Shown here one piece after another: positions 25,752 through 34,600 of a DNA stretch of 64,000 nucleotides (its first letter is position 1; every line of letters begins with the position of its first letter). Origin of the DNA: Halorubrum sp. PV6. Lineage in GTDB: Archaea > Halobacteriota > Halobacteria > Halobacteriales > Haloferacaceae. The DNA lies in assembly GCF_003990725.2 (NCBI RefSeq), contig NZ_CP030064.1:434001-498000 (forward strand), in the 5' to 3' direction. The notes beneath the pieces are model-generated. The model searched no databases and was not told where the DNA came from. It was given only the letters and a program-made list of their open reading frames with translations. The translations under genes and the position numbers were made by a program.

Positions 25752-26270
25752 GTGACCGAGTCTCCGACCGGCGTCGACCGCAACCCCGCCCCCAGGCCGC
25801 TCCAGTCGGACCCGCCGGCCGAGAGCCTTCGAACCCGGCTGTTGCGCCACGGGTTCAACCTCCTGCCCGCCTACCGCGGTACCGGCGCCCGCGTCGACCA
25901 CATCGGTGCAAACTGGCGGTACGTCCGCGTCCGACTCCCCTGTAACTGGCGGACGCGAAACGCCGTCGGCACGACGTTCGGCGGCAGCCTCTACGGCGCG
26001 GTCGACCCGGTGTATATGATCATGCTCCGCCGGATCCTCGGCGATCGGTTCACCGTCTGGGACAAGTCGGCCGCGATCGAGTTCATCGAACCCGGCCGGG
26101 ACACCCTGTACGCGGAGTTCACCCTCGCGGACGACGAAATCGAGACGCTTCGCGAGGACCTCGCCCCCGGCGACTCGGTCGACCGCGAGTACCTCGTGTC
26201 GCTGGTCGACGAGACGGGGACGGTCCACGCGGCCTGTGAGAAAACGGTGTACGTCCGGCGGGACGAGTGA
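25752..26270 (+). CDS. DUF4442 hot-dog thioesterase-like protein
   Basis: A 172-aa protein matching DUF4442, a hot-dog-fold group related to acyl-CoA thioesterases. Recognisable parts are ESLRTRLLRHGFNLLPAYRG, WRYVRVRLPCNWRTRNAVGT, TFGGSLYGAVDPVYMIML (the central helix region) and WDKSAAIEFIEPGR. GTG 25752 was chosen because the longer frame is disordered and overlaps the divergent promoter with ncsA. Substrate unknown. It stands alone, divergent from ncsA, and is followed after 61 nt by a convergent response-regulator gene. Confidence 0.82.
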   Translation: MTESPTGVDRNPAPRPLQSDPPAESLRTRLLRHGFNLLPAYRGTGARVDHIGANWRYVRVRLPCNWRTRNAVGTTFGGSLYGAVDPVYMIMLRRILGDRFTVWDKSAAIEFIEPGRDTLYAEFTLADDEIETLREDLAPGDSVDREYLVSLVDETGTVHAACEKTVYVRRDE

Positions 26271-26331
26271 CGGCGTCCGCCCGACGGCTGCCGGTGTCGA
26301 CCCGACGACTCTCGCAGACGACCTGACCGAC

Positions 26332-27114
26332 TCAGTCGTCCGCCCGCGCTCGCGCCGCAACGTCCTCGAACTTCGAGACGGAGATGACGAGGCGGTCGTC
26401 GCTCGTCGTCGTCACCATCTTCGACTCCGCGAAGGTCGTCCCGTCCGCGCGGAGCCCGGTGCTCGTGCCGGTCCACCGCTCGCCCTCCATGACCGCCGGG
26501 ATGATGTGGCTCCGGATGTGGTCGACCTCCTCCGTCGGATGGAGCCGCTGCCACCGCTCCCCGACGAGCTCCTCCGGGTCGTAGCCGTACAACGCGCCGT
26601 ACTCCTCGCCGACGAACTCGAAGGTCCCGTCGGGCGCCACCGTACAGAAGCCGTCTAACGCGACCGAACCCGGCAGGCCGTCCGGGGTTGCCGCTCCCTC
26701 GGGGTCCGATCTGAACCCCCCGTCGTCGCCTTCGACCGCGTGTTCGACCCGGCGCAGCAGGGCGGTGTACCCGTCGGCACCGTCCGCTTTCGTCACGTAG
26801 TCGCTGACGCCCGCCCGGATCATCTCGGCCGCGATCGTGTCCGGTTCGGTCGCGGAGAACAGCAGAAACGGCAGGTCAGGGCGGCTCTCTCTGGCGTCGG
26901 AGAGGAGTTCGATCCCGGTCCGGCCGGGCATGTCGTAGTCGCTGACCACGCAGTCGAACTCCTCGCGCTCGATCCGGTCGAGCGCGGCCGCCGGGTCGGT
27001 CTCGACGACCGTCTCACAGTCGATCTGCTCGTCGCGTTCGAGGAACGCCGCGACCAACTCTGCGAGTCCCGGCTCGTCGTCGACACAGAGCACTCGCCGC
27101 GGTGCGTCCGTCAT
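26332..27114 (-). CDS. Response regulator receiver-PAS protein
   Basis: A 260-aa two-domain signalling protein. The receiver domain (residues 1-125) has the acidic pocket DDEP at 12-15, phosphoacceptor D59 in VVSDYDMPG, and the conserved Lys in YVTKAD. A PAS domain (about 150-255: FCTVAPDGTFEFVGEEYGAL, GYDPEELVGERWQRLHP, the TGTSTGLRADGT loop) completes it. No histidine kinase or DNA-binding domain is present, a common layout in haloarchaea, where receiver-PAS proteins relay signals by protein contact. The partner kinase is not adjacent. Output unknown. Confidence 0.88.
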   Translation of the reverse strand: MTDAPRRVLCVDDEPGLAELVAAFLERDEQIDCETVVETDPAAALDRIEREEFDCVVSDYDMPGRTGIELLSDARESRPDLPFLLFSATEPDTIAAEMIRAGVSDYVTKADGADGYTALLRRVEHAVEGDDGGFRSDPEGAATPDGLPGSVALDGFCTVAPDGTFEFVGEEYGALYGYDPEELVGERWQRLHPTEEVDHIRSHIIPAVMEGERWTGTSTGLRADGTTFAESKMVTTTSDDRLVISVSKFEDVAARARADD

Positions 27115-27179
27115 ACCGGGACTCGAACCGTTCCGGATAAAGCAGTTTCCTCCCGATGCTCAGAACTGATACCGGTCCG

Positions 27180-28136
27180 TTACGCCGCGAGGCCGGCGAC
27201 GAGCGTCTCCTCGACGGTCTCGACGAACCGTTCGGGGTGTTCGACGTGCGGCAGCAGCTTGGCTCGGTCGAAGACGACGAGCCGGGAGCCGGCCGCGTCG
27301 GCGAGGTCGCGGCCGTCGGACAGCGGGCTCACCTCGGCCTCGCGGCCCCACACGATGGTCGGCGGCGCGTCCATCGCCCCGAACGCCGCCGCGAGGTCGA
27401 GGTCGCTGTTGAGGTACCCCGAAATAAACGAGGCGGGCGCGAACCGCGCGTTCTCGACGTGGCCGGTCCGCCACTCGTAGTCGGTCCACTCCTCGCTCGG
27501 GTTCGCCGGGTCGTCGTAGCCGTGGTCGGCGTTGAAATACTGGATCGAGGGTCTCGAGGTGAGGACGTTAAATATCGCGTCGCCGACGAGCGGCGCCCGG
27601 ATCAGCTCTCTGAGCCACGACTTCGGCGGACTCGGTCCGGCGACGGTCGTCGGACAGACGGCGACGAACCCGCGGACGTCGACGCCTCCGGCCGCCGAGT
27701 CGCCGGTGTCGACCGCCGCGGCCGCGTACGCCGCCGACAGCGAGGAGGCGACGACGGCGGGCTCGTCGAAGTCGGCGAGGAAGTCCTGCACGAAGTCCTC
27801 GTACAGCGCCGCGGAGTAGCGGAGCGGCGGCCGGTCGGAGCGGCCGAACCCCGGCAGGTCGGGCGCGACGACGTGGTAGTCGGCGGCCAACGCGTCGAAC
27901 ACCTCGCGCCACTCGCCGGCGGAGCCGGCGGCGTTGACCCCGTGTAAGAGGACGACGTCCGGGGCGTCCGGGTCGCCGGCCTCGGTGTAGGCCACGTTCA
28001 TCCCGCGCCAACGGAACGTGCCGTCGTCGCCGTCGAGGGGCGACTCCAACTCCCCTTCGTATCGGAGTCCGGTGTTGAGGGCGGCGAGCGCGCCGACGCC
28101 GAGGAGGGCGGTCCCGGCGAGGTTCCTGAGTTTCAT
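27180..28136 (-). CDS. Alpha/beta hydrolase with N-terminal membrane segment
   Basis: A 318-aa alpha/beta hydrolase. It begins with a hydrophobic stretch (MKLRNLAGTALLGVGALAAL) that may anchor it or serve as a signal. The oxyanion-hole motif is VVLLHGVNAAGS and the lid region PGFGRSDRP. The nucleophile elbow is ASSLSAAYA (a variant of GxSxG, with the second Ser as likely nucleophile). The C-terminal catalytic His lies in LLPHVEHPERF. Substrate unknown; this group includes esterases and haloalkane-type hydrolases. The elbow lacks the usual first glycine, a mild oddity that can occur in the family. Confidence 0.83.
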   Translation of the reverse strand: MKLRNLAGTALLGVGALAALNTGLRYEGELESPLDGDDGTFRWRGMNVAYTEAGDPDAPDVVLLHGVNAAGSAGEWREVFDALAADYHVVAPDLPGFGRSDRPPLRYSAALYEDFVQDFLADFDEPAVVASSLSAAYAAAAVDTGDSAAGGVDVRGFVAVCPTTVAGPSPPKSWLRELIRAPLVGDAIFNVLTSRPSIQYFNADHGYDDPANPSEEWTDYEWRTGHVENARFAPASFISGYLNSDLDLAAAFGAMDAPPTIVWGREAEVSPLSDGRDLADAAGSRLVVFDRAKLLPHVEHPERFVETVEETLVAGLAA

Positions 28137-28199
28137 AGCAACGTGTTGGTCCGCTGGCGACTTATACCTCGTGGCGCGAGGCGGCCTACTGGTTCCTTC

Positions 28200-29315
28200 T
28201 CACCGCTCGGTCGCCGACTCCGGACGCTCGGCGCCGTCCGCGTCGGCCTCCACGCACTCCGCGATCGGTCCGACGATCTCCGCGGCGACGCTGTACGGAT
28301 CGGTCTCTCGGCGACGGACCGACGCGGCGAGCGCGTCGATTCCGCCATGCCGGTCGATCTCCGCGGTCGCGAGCGCGCCGACGTCTGAGCGCACCAGCGT
28401 CCGGATCTCCTCCGCGTAGCGCCGCTGTTTCGTCGCCTCGATCGCCCCCGACTCGCGGAGGTGGGTCGCGTGGGCGTCGAACGTCTCGATCAGCGAATCG
28501 ACGCCCTCGCCGGTGTTCGCGACGGTCCGACAGACCTCGGGGCTCCACTCCGCCGCGCCGTCCGCGTCCCCGTCGCTCTCGTCGTCCGGGTGCTCCGGCA
28601 CCTCGAAGCCGTGGTGGCCGCCGTCGAGCCCCTTCGTCGGCCCCTCGCGCCGGTGGACCATCTCCTCTAACTCGGCGAGGGTTCGCTCTGCGCCGTCCAT
28701 ATCCGCTTTGTTAACGACGAACACGTCGCCGATCTCCAAGATGCCGGCCTTCAGCGTCTGCACGTCGTCGCCCGAGCCGGGTTGGACGAGCACCGCGACG
28801 GTGTCGGCGGTGCGGACCACGTCCACTTCGTTCTGTCCGGCGCCGACCGTCTCGATGATGATCGCGTCCTTCCCGAAGGCGTCGAGCGCCTTCACGGCGT
28901 CTGCCGTCGCCATCGACAGGCCGCCGAGCTGGCCGCGAGCGCTCATCGACCGGAAGAACACGTCCATGTCGCCGACGTTCGAGGCCATCCGGATCCGGTC
29001 GCCGAGGACCGCCCCTCCGGTGTACGGCGACGACGGATCGACCGCCACCACGCCGACGGTGTCGCCCCGGTCGCGGTAGGTTGAGGCGAGTTTGTCCACG
29101 AGCGTCGACTTCCCGGCGCCGGGCGCGCCGGTGATCCCGATCACGTCCGCGCCGCCCGTGTGCTCGTGGAGCGCGGCGACGATTCCCCGGTAGCCGGCGG
29201 TACGGTTCTCGATGCGGGTGATGACGCGCGCGAGCGCCCGATGGCTCCCGTCGAGGAGGTCGCCGACGAGTTCGGCGTCGTCGTCGCCGAGCGCGGTTGC
29301 GTCCGGCCCGTCCAT
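28200..29315 (-). CDS. meaB: MeaB: methylmalonyl-CoA mutase-associated GTPase
   Basis: A 371-aa G3E GTPase of the MeaB/ArgK family, the chaperone that loads and protects adenosylcobalamin in methylmalonyl-CoA mutase. G1 is GITGAPGAGKST, the switch segments include DPSSPYTGGAVLGDR and VGAGQNEVDVV, and the base-specificity motif is NKAD. The C-terminal region carries ANTGEGVDSLIETF and the dimerisation part. It starts one base before the stop of the mutase B12 subunit gene (29316), so the pair is an operon. The catalytic large mutase subunit gene is not in this window. Confidence 0.95.
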   Translation of the reverse strand: MDGPDATALGDDDAELVGDLLDGSHRALARVITRIENRTAGYRGIVAALHEHTGGADVIGITGAPGAGKSTLVDKLASTYRDRGDTVGVVAVDPSSPYTGGAVLGDRIRMASNVGDMDVFFRSMSARGQLGGLSMATADAVKALDAFGKDAIIIETVGAGQNEVDVVRTADTVAVLVQPGSGDDVQTLKAGILEIGDVFVVNKADMDGAERTLAELEEMVHRREGPTKGLDGGHHGFEVPEHPDDESDGDADGAAEWSPEVCRTVANTGEGVDSLIETFDAHATHLRESGAIEATKQRRYAEEIRTLVRSDVGALATAEIDRHGGIDALAASVRRRETDPYSVAAEIVGPIAECVEADADGAERPESATER

Positions 29316-29735
29316 CTACGCTCGCTCCGGCAGGTTGTTCCGGATGAACTCGATCGTCTCCTCCATCGGCGTTCCCGGCCCGAACACCTCGGCGACGCCG
29401 AGTTTCTTGAGTTCGGTTTCGTCGTCGTCGGGGATGATCCCGCCGACCAACACGAGGGTGTCCTCGAACGCGTCGTACTCTTTGAGCCCCTCGATCACCT
29501 TCGGTACGAGCGTGTTGTGTGCCCCCGAGAGAATGGAGATGCCAAGCACGTCCACGTCCTCTTGGACCGCCGCCTGGACGATCTCGTCTGGCGCGCGGTG
29601 GAGCCCGGAGTAGACCACTTCGAACCCGGCGTCCCGAAACGCCCGTGCGATCACGTGTGCTCCCCGATCGTGGCCGTCGAGACCGACCTTCGCGACCAGA
29701 CAGCGGACGGCTTGTGTCTCCTGTTCGGCGCTCAT
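29316..29735 (-). CDS. Methylmalonyl-CoA mutase small, cobalamin-binding subunit
   Basis: A 139-aa B12-binding domain protein. The cobalamin motif DxHxxG is present as VGLDGHDRGAHVIARAFRD, followed by the strand VVYSGLHRAPDE, the ILSGAHNT loop and GGIIPDDDETEL. Archaea encode this subunit separately from the large mutase chain. Together with the large subunit it isomerises methylmalonyl-CoA to succinyl-CoA in propionate and branched-chain catabolism. It is directly upstream of meaB in the same operon, with the start at MSAEQETQAV. Confidence 0.93.
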   Translation of the reverse strand: MSAEQETQAVRCLVAKVGLDGHDRGAHVIARAFRDAGFEVVYSGLHRAPDEIVQAAVQEDVDVLGISILSGAHNTLVPKVIEGLKEYDAFEDTLVLVGGIIPDDDETELKKLGVAEVFGPGTPMEETIEFIRNNLPERA

Positions 29736-29834
29736 ACCCGACTGTCCGTCGCCTGCCGATTTGATTCTAACGGAAAATCAGGTAGTTTCGGCGACGGGGT
29801 CACGCCGGCCGCGCCACCGCCGGCCGCGAGCCGC

Positions 29835-30665
<831 letters not shown>

Positions 30666-30666
30666 G

Positions 30667-32430
30667 TTAGTTCCTCTCCGCGCGGTTTCGCAGTAGTATC
30701 GCCGTCCCGTTCATACCGACGAGGATGATAAGCAGCGTGATAACGCCGGCGGCGACGACCCCGTACCGGAACTCCGCCTGCGGGAAGTTCGCCCACGCGT
30801 AGATCTGCATCGGCATCGCGCTGAACCGGCTGAACAGGCTGCTCGGCGCGCTGAACACCGTCGTCGCCGCGCCGATCATGATGAGCGGCGCGGTCTCGCC
30901 GATCGCCCGCCCGAGCGCGAGGATCGTCCCGGTCAGGATGCCGGGAAGCGCCTCCGGGAGGACGACGTTCTTCGTCGTCTGCCACCGGGTCGCGCCCATC
31001 GCGTCCGAGCCGCGGCGCAGGTCGTCCGGCACCGACCGGATCGCCTCCTGTGCGGAGATGATCGTGATCGGGAGGATGAGAAGCGACAGCGTCAGCGACG
31101 CGGTCACCGCCGTCCCGAACCCGAACCCTAGCAGGTTCGCGAACAGCCCCAGCCCGAGCAGCCCGTAGACGACCGACGGGATGGCGGCCAGGTTCGCGAT
31201 GTTGATCTGCAGCAGGCGAGTCAGCGAGCCGAGCGGCCCGCTCTCGGGCATGTACTCCTCTAAGAAGACGGAGGTCCCGACGCCGAGGACAAAGGACAGC
31301 ACCGCGACGAGCGCGATGATGATCACGGAGCCGACGATGGCCGGGTAGAGCCCGGCCTCCTCCGGCGTCCGGGACGGCGCCTCGGTGAGATACGAGGTGT
31401 CGAGCCACGGGTCGGGCGCCGGGAAGCCCATCGACTCGACGATCAGCGCTCCGGCGATCACCCCGAGGGCCATGAGGAGCGGGAAGGCGAGGCCGACGAA
31501 CCCGTCGCCGGACGCCACCACGCGAGAGATGTACACCGCCGTCGGGACGGCGGCGAGGATGACGACGAGCAGGACGGTCTCGCCCGGCAGTCCGGCTCCC
31601 GTCGCCAGGAAGCCACTGGCCGCCGCGATGACGAGCGGGACGCCCCCGACGAGTCCGGTGGCGATCCGACCGTTACGGTCGGCGGCAACGAGCGCCCCCG
31701 CCGCTGCGACCGGAATCGCGATCGTCCAGAGGTAGATGACGAGGTCGGAGGGGTACGTCTGAACCGCTTCCCGAAGCACCGCCGCGGCGACGACGCCGAC
31801 GAGTCCGACCGGTACCGCCGCGGTCGTCAGCCGCGACCCCGCCCGCCGCCGACCGATCGCGTACAGCGCGATGGCGGGCACCACGCCGAGCGTGTACGCG
31901 AGGAACCACACCAGCGAATCGAACACCAAGAACAGAGTTCCGACCGCGAGCCCGATCGCGACGCCGCCGACGAGCCGACCGACCAGCCCGAAGCCGACCG
32001 CGCCGACCCGACCGCGGCTTCCGACGTAGGTGAGGTACGCGGCCGTCGGAGCGACGACGACGAAGAGGTACGCCAGCTGCCAGTTGAGGCGCGGAATCAT
32101 CCCGACGAGGGCCTCGATGCCGGTAAAGAGCGCGGCGACGACGACTAACCCGCCGCCGAGCGCCGCCAGCGCGCGACGCGTGATCTCCGCGTCGTCTGCG
32201 CTGTACAGACAGAATCCGAGGTAGGGGACGACGAGCGTCGCGAAGTACGTCAACAGCCACTCGGGGCTGGCGCTCGCCAGGTCGAAGGCGTCGACCGCGA
32301 CGTACACGAGCAGGACGCCGAGCGCGACCAACCCGAACACGCTCGCGCCGAACGAGAGGTACTCGAAGATGATCCCGCGAATCCGGCTGACTTCGCCGAA
32401 ACCGTCCGCGGTCGCGTTCTCTGTCGCCAT
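30667..32430 (-). CDS. pstA: PstA: phosphate permease with a large N-terminal membrane extension
   Basis: A 587-aa permease. The C-terminal half (about 330-587) is a normal PstA permease with the EAA-type loop [12 protein letters not shown]-like segment [17 protein letters not shown] and [15 protein letters not shown]. The N-terminal half adds roughly eight extra hydrophobic helices (residues 20-320) absent from bacterial PstA, which is about 290 aa. The start overlaps the pstC stop by one base (TGATG), and the stop is one base before the pstB start region. The extension's job is unknown. Confidence 0.9.
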   Translation of the reverse strand: MATENATADGFGEVSRIRGIIFEYLSFGASVFGLVALGVLLVYVAVDAFDLASASPEWLLTYFATLVVPYLGFCLYSADDAEITRRALAALGGGLVVVAALFTGIEALVGMIPRLNWQLAYLFVVVAPTAAYLTYVGSRGRVGAVGFGLVGRLVGGVAIGLAVGTLFLVFDSLVWFLAYTLGVVPAIALYAIGRRRAGSRLTTAAVPVGLVGVVAAAVLREAVQTYPSDLVIYLWTIAIPVAAAGALVAADRNGRIATGLVGGVPLVIAAASGFLATGAGLPGETVLLVVILAAVPTAVYISRVVASGDGFVGLAFPLLMALGVIAGALIVESMGFPAPDPWLDTSYLTEAPSRTPEEAGLYPAIVGSVIIIALVAVLSFVLGVGTSVFLEEYMPESGPLGSLTRLLQINIANLAAIPSVVYGLLGLGLFANLLGFGFGTAVTASLTLSLLILPITIISAQEAIRSVPDDLRRGSDAMGATRWQTTKNVVLPEALPGILTGTILALGRAIGETAPLIMIGAATTVFSAPSSLFSRFSAMPMQIYAWANFPQAEFRYGVVAAGVITLLIILVGMNGTAILLRNRAERN

Positions 32431-33401
32431 CAGTACTCCTCCCGGTAGCGTTCCGCGATAATGTCACTGATCACGTTCATTACGAGCGTCACCACGAACA
32501 GCGCGAGTCCGAGCGCGAACATCGAGTCGTACGGCGTCGTCCCGCCCGTCAGGTCGCCGCCGGCGATCTGCACCATCGCGACGGTGATCGTCATCCCGGA
32601 CTGCAAGAGCACGTCGGCGGGGTTGACGAAGGGGATGCCGAAGGCCTGTTGCACCGCCGGCATCCGCGCCTGCGCGCCCATCGCGACGACGACGATCATC
32701 GTCTCGCCGATGGCGCGGGAGACGGCGAGAATGTACGAGGAGGCGATCCCGGAGATGGAGGCCGGCACCACGATGCCCGTCGACACCTCGAACTTGGTCG
32801 CTCCGAGCCCGTAGCCGGCCTGCCGCAGGTCGTCGGGGACCGCGCTCATCGCGTCCTCCGATATCGACGACACCATCGGAATCGTCATGATGCCGACCAT
32901 GATCGACGCTGACAGCGCGTTGAAGGTGCTCATCTCGGGGAACAGGGTCGCCTTCAGCGCCGGGGTGACGTACACCAGCGCGAAGTAGCCGTACACCACG
33001 GTCGGGATGCCGGCGAGGATCTCTAAGAGGGGTTTCAGGATCGAGCGCGCGTTCGACGTCGCGTACTCGCTGAGGTAGATCGCTGTGAGCGTGCCGGTCG
33101 GGAGCGCGATGAACGCCGCCGTAACCGTCACGACGAACGTCCCGATGAGCAGGGGGATGATACCGAACGCCTGCCCGCCGCCGGCCGGGTTCGGGCTCCA
33201 GTTGGTCGTCGTCAGGAACTCGGTGATCGGGATAGTCGAGAAGAACACCACCGCGTCCAACAGAAGCGTTACGAAGATCGCGACCGTCGTCAGCAGGGTG
33301 ACGGCCGCACATACGGCGAACAACCCACCGTAGGTTCCCTCCTTCAGTCGTGTGAGCCCGCCTTGCCGGGACAGGTCGGGACTCTCTGTGCTGTCAGTCA
33401 C
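32430..33401 (-). CDS. pstC: PstC: phosphate permease
   Basis: A 323-aa permease with six predicted helices. It pairs with PstA in the membrane. Family segments are GIIPLLIGTFVVTVTAAFIAL, ILAGIPTVVYGYFAL, the coupling loop AVPDDLRQAGYGLGATKFE, and AVSRAIGETMIVVVAMG. The length is normal. Start 33401 (MTDSTESPDLSRQ) gives a short acidic cytoplasmic N-terminus. It lies 56 nt after pstS with a single base overlap to pstA. Confidence 0.95.
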   Translation of the reverse strand: MTDSTESPDLSRQGGLTRLKEGTYGGLFAVCAAVTLLTTVAIFVTLLLDAVVFFSTIPITEFLTTTNWSPNPAGGGQAFGIIPLLIGTFVVTVTAAFIALPTGTLTAIYLSEYATSNARSILKPLLEILAGIPTVVYGYFALVYVTPALKATLFPEMSTFNALSASIMVGIMTIPMVSSISEDAMSAVPDDLRQAGYGLGATKFEVSTGIVVPASISGIASSYILAVSRAIGETMIVVVAMGAQARMPAVQQAFGIPFVNPADVLLQSGMTITVAMVQIAGGDLTGGTTPYDSMFALGLALFVVTLVMNVISDIIAERYREEY

Positions 33402-33457
33402 GAACGATGGGGTATCACACGCAGTCGCAAATCAATACACCGGTTCATCTTACCGAG

Positions 33458-34483
33458 TTAGCCCTGCGCCTGCTCGATCGCGTCTTCGAGGATACTCATC
33501 TGTTCCTCCTGAGTCTCCTCGGTGGCCGGCACGTAGCCGACGTCGCCGGCGACGAGGTCCTCGTTCGTCGTCTGCTCGACGAAGTAGCGAGCGAACTCGG
33601 CGACGTGCTCCTCGCCGAGCGAGGAGATGGACGGGTAGGTGAACAGCGGCCGCGAGAGGGGCGTGTACTCGCCGCTTGCCGCCGTCTCGAGGCTCGGCTC
33701 GACCGGGCCGTCGCCGTCGTCGATGCCGAGCGCCTTCAGCTGGTCCGGGTTCTGGAAGTAGTACGCGAAGCCGAAGTAGCCGATGGCGTACTCGCTGCCC
33801 GAGACGCCCTGTGCGATCGTGTTGTCCTGCTCGGTCGCCTGGTAGTCGCTCGTGTGGCCGCGCTCGCCGAGGATCGCCTCGATGAAGTAGTCGTAGGTTC
33901 CCGAGGTGTCTGCGGCGCCGAACCGCTCTATCTCCTCGTTGGGGAACTCGTCGCGAACCTCGTCCCACGTCTCGACGGAGTCGGACTCCCAGATCGTCGC
34001 GAGCTCCTCGACGGTGAGCGAGTCGATCCAGTCGGCCTCGGGGTTGACGACGACGGTGAGCGCGTCGGTCGCGGCGATGAGCTCGACGTACTCGACGCCG
34101 TTCTCGGCGCACAGATCCTCCTCTTCGCCCTTGATCGGCCGGCTCGCGTTGTTGAAGTCGGTCTCCCCGACACAGAAGAAGTTCGCGAAGCCGCCGCCGG
34201 AGCCGGTCGAACTGACGTCGATCCGGACGTCGGGGTGGTCTTCGGCGAAGTCCTCTGCGACCGCGGTCATCAGGGGGAACACCGTACTCGATCCCGCGAT
34301 GTTGATCGCGCCGGAGAGCGAGCCGTCGGAGCCGTCCGAGCCATCCGAACCGTCGGAACCGTCCGAGCCGTCTCCGGAGCTCTGCGTACAGCCGGCGAGC
34401 GCCAGCGTCCCGGCGCCGCCGAGCGCCGCAAGCGATTGCCGCCGCGTGATCCCTGTTGTGTCCGCGTCGTGGCTGGAAGCCAT
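33458..34483 (-). CDS. pstS: PstS: phosphate-binding lipoprotein (Tat-exported)
   Basis: A 341-aa extracellular phosphate-binding protein. The twin-arginine signal is TRRQSLAALGGAGTLALAGC with lipobox Cys about residue 32, so it should be a Tat-exported lipoprotein as is usual in haloarchaea. A short Gly-Ser-Asp repeat linker follows. The phosphate pocket shows in INIAGSSTVFPL, SSTGSGGGF and AADTSGTYDYF. Upstream is an AT-rich palindrome (34564-34588) that may be its phosphate-responsive operator. Its gene heads the pst operon. Confidence 0.96.
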   Translation of the reverse strand: MASSHDADTTGITRRQSLAALGGAGTLALAGCTQSSGDGSDGSDGSDGSDGSDGSLSGAINIAGSSTVFPLMTAVAEDFAEDHPDVRIDVSSTGSGGGFANFFCVGETDFNNASRPIKGEEEDLCAENGVEYVELIAATDALTVVVNPEADWIDSLTVEELATIWESDSVETWDEVRDEFPNEEIERFGAADTSGTYDYFIEAILGERGHTSDYQATEQDNTIAQGVSGSEYAIGYFGFAYYFQNPDQLKALGIDDGDGPVEPSLETAASGEYTPLSRPLFTYPSISSLGEEHVAEFARYFVEQTTNEDLVAGDVGYVPATEETQEEQMSILEDAIEQAQG

Positions 34484-34563
34484 TACATCGGAATGTGCGA
34501 GTTCCGGTTAAGTAGTATGCTATGAGGAGTATGTGGGGGCGCGTACGGCCCGGTACGGCTATG

Positions 34564-34588
34564 TTTCTATATATAGGTTATATAGAAA
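34564..34588. promoter_or_regulatory. Perfect AT-rich palindrome upstream of pstS
   Basis: Arms TTTCTATATA (34564-34573) and TATATAGAAA (34579-34588) are exact inverted repeats with the 5-bp spacer TAGGT. The element lies about 80-105 nt before pstS and 13-37 nt after the stop of the Fe-S oxidoreductase gene. The basal TATA-like ACTTAACC of pstS is about 30 nt from its ATG, so this dyad sits upstream of the core promoter. It could be a phosphate-responsive operator or a hairpin terminator for the upstream gene. Confidence 0.55.
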
Positions 34589-34600
34589 ATCCGGCGAGAC

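Noticed and set aside
29736-29834. A possible phoU remnant after pstB
   Set aside because: Only 99 nt of spacer, with no coding potential, separates pstB from the mutase operon.
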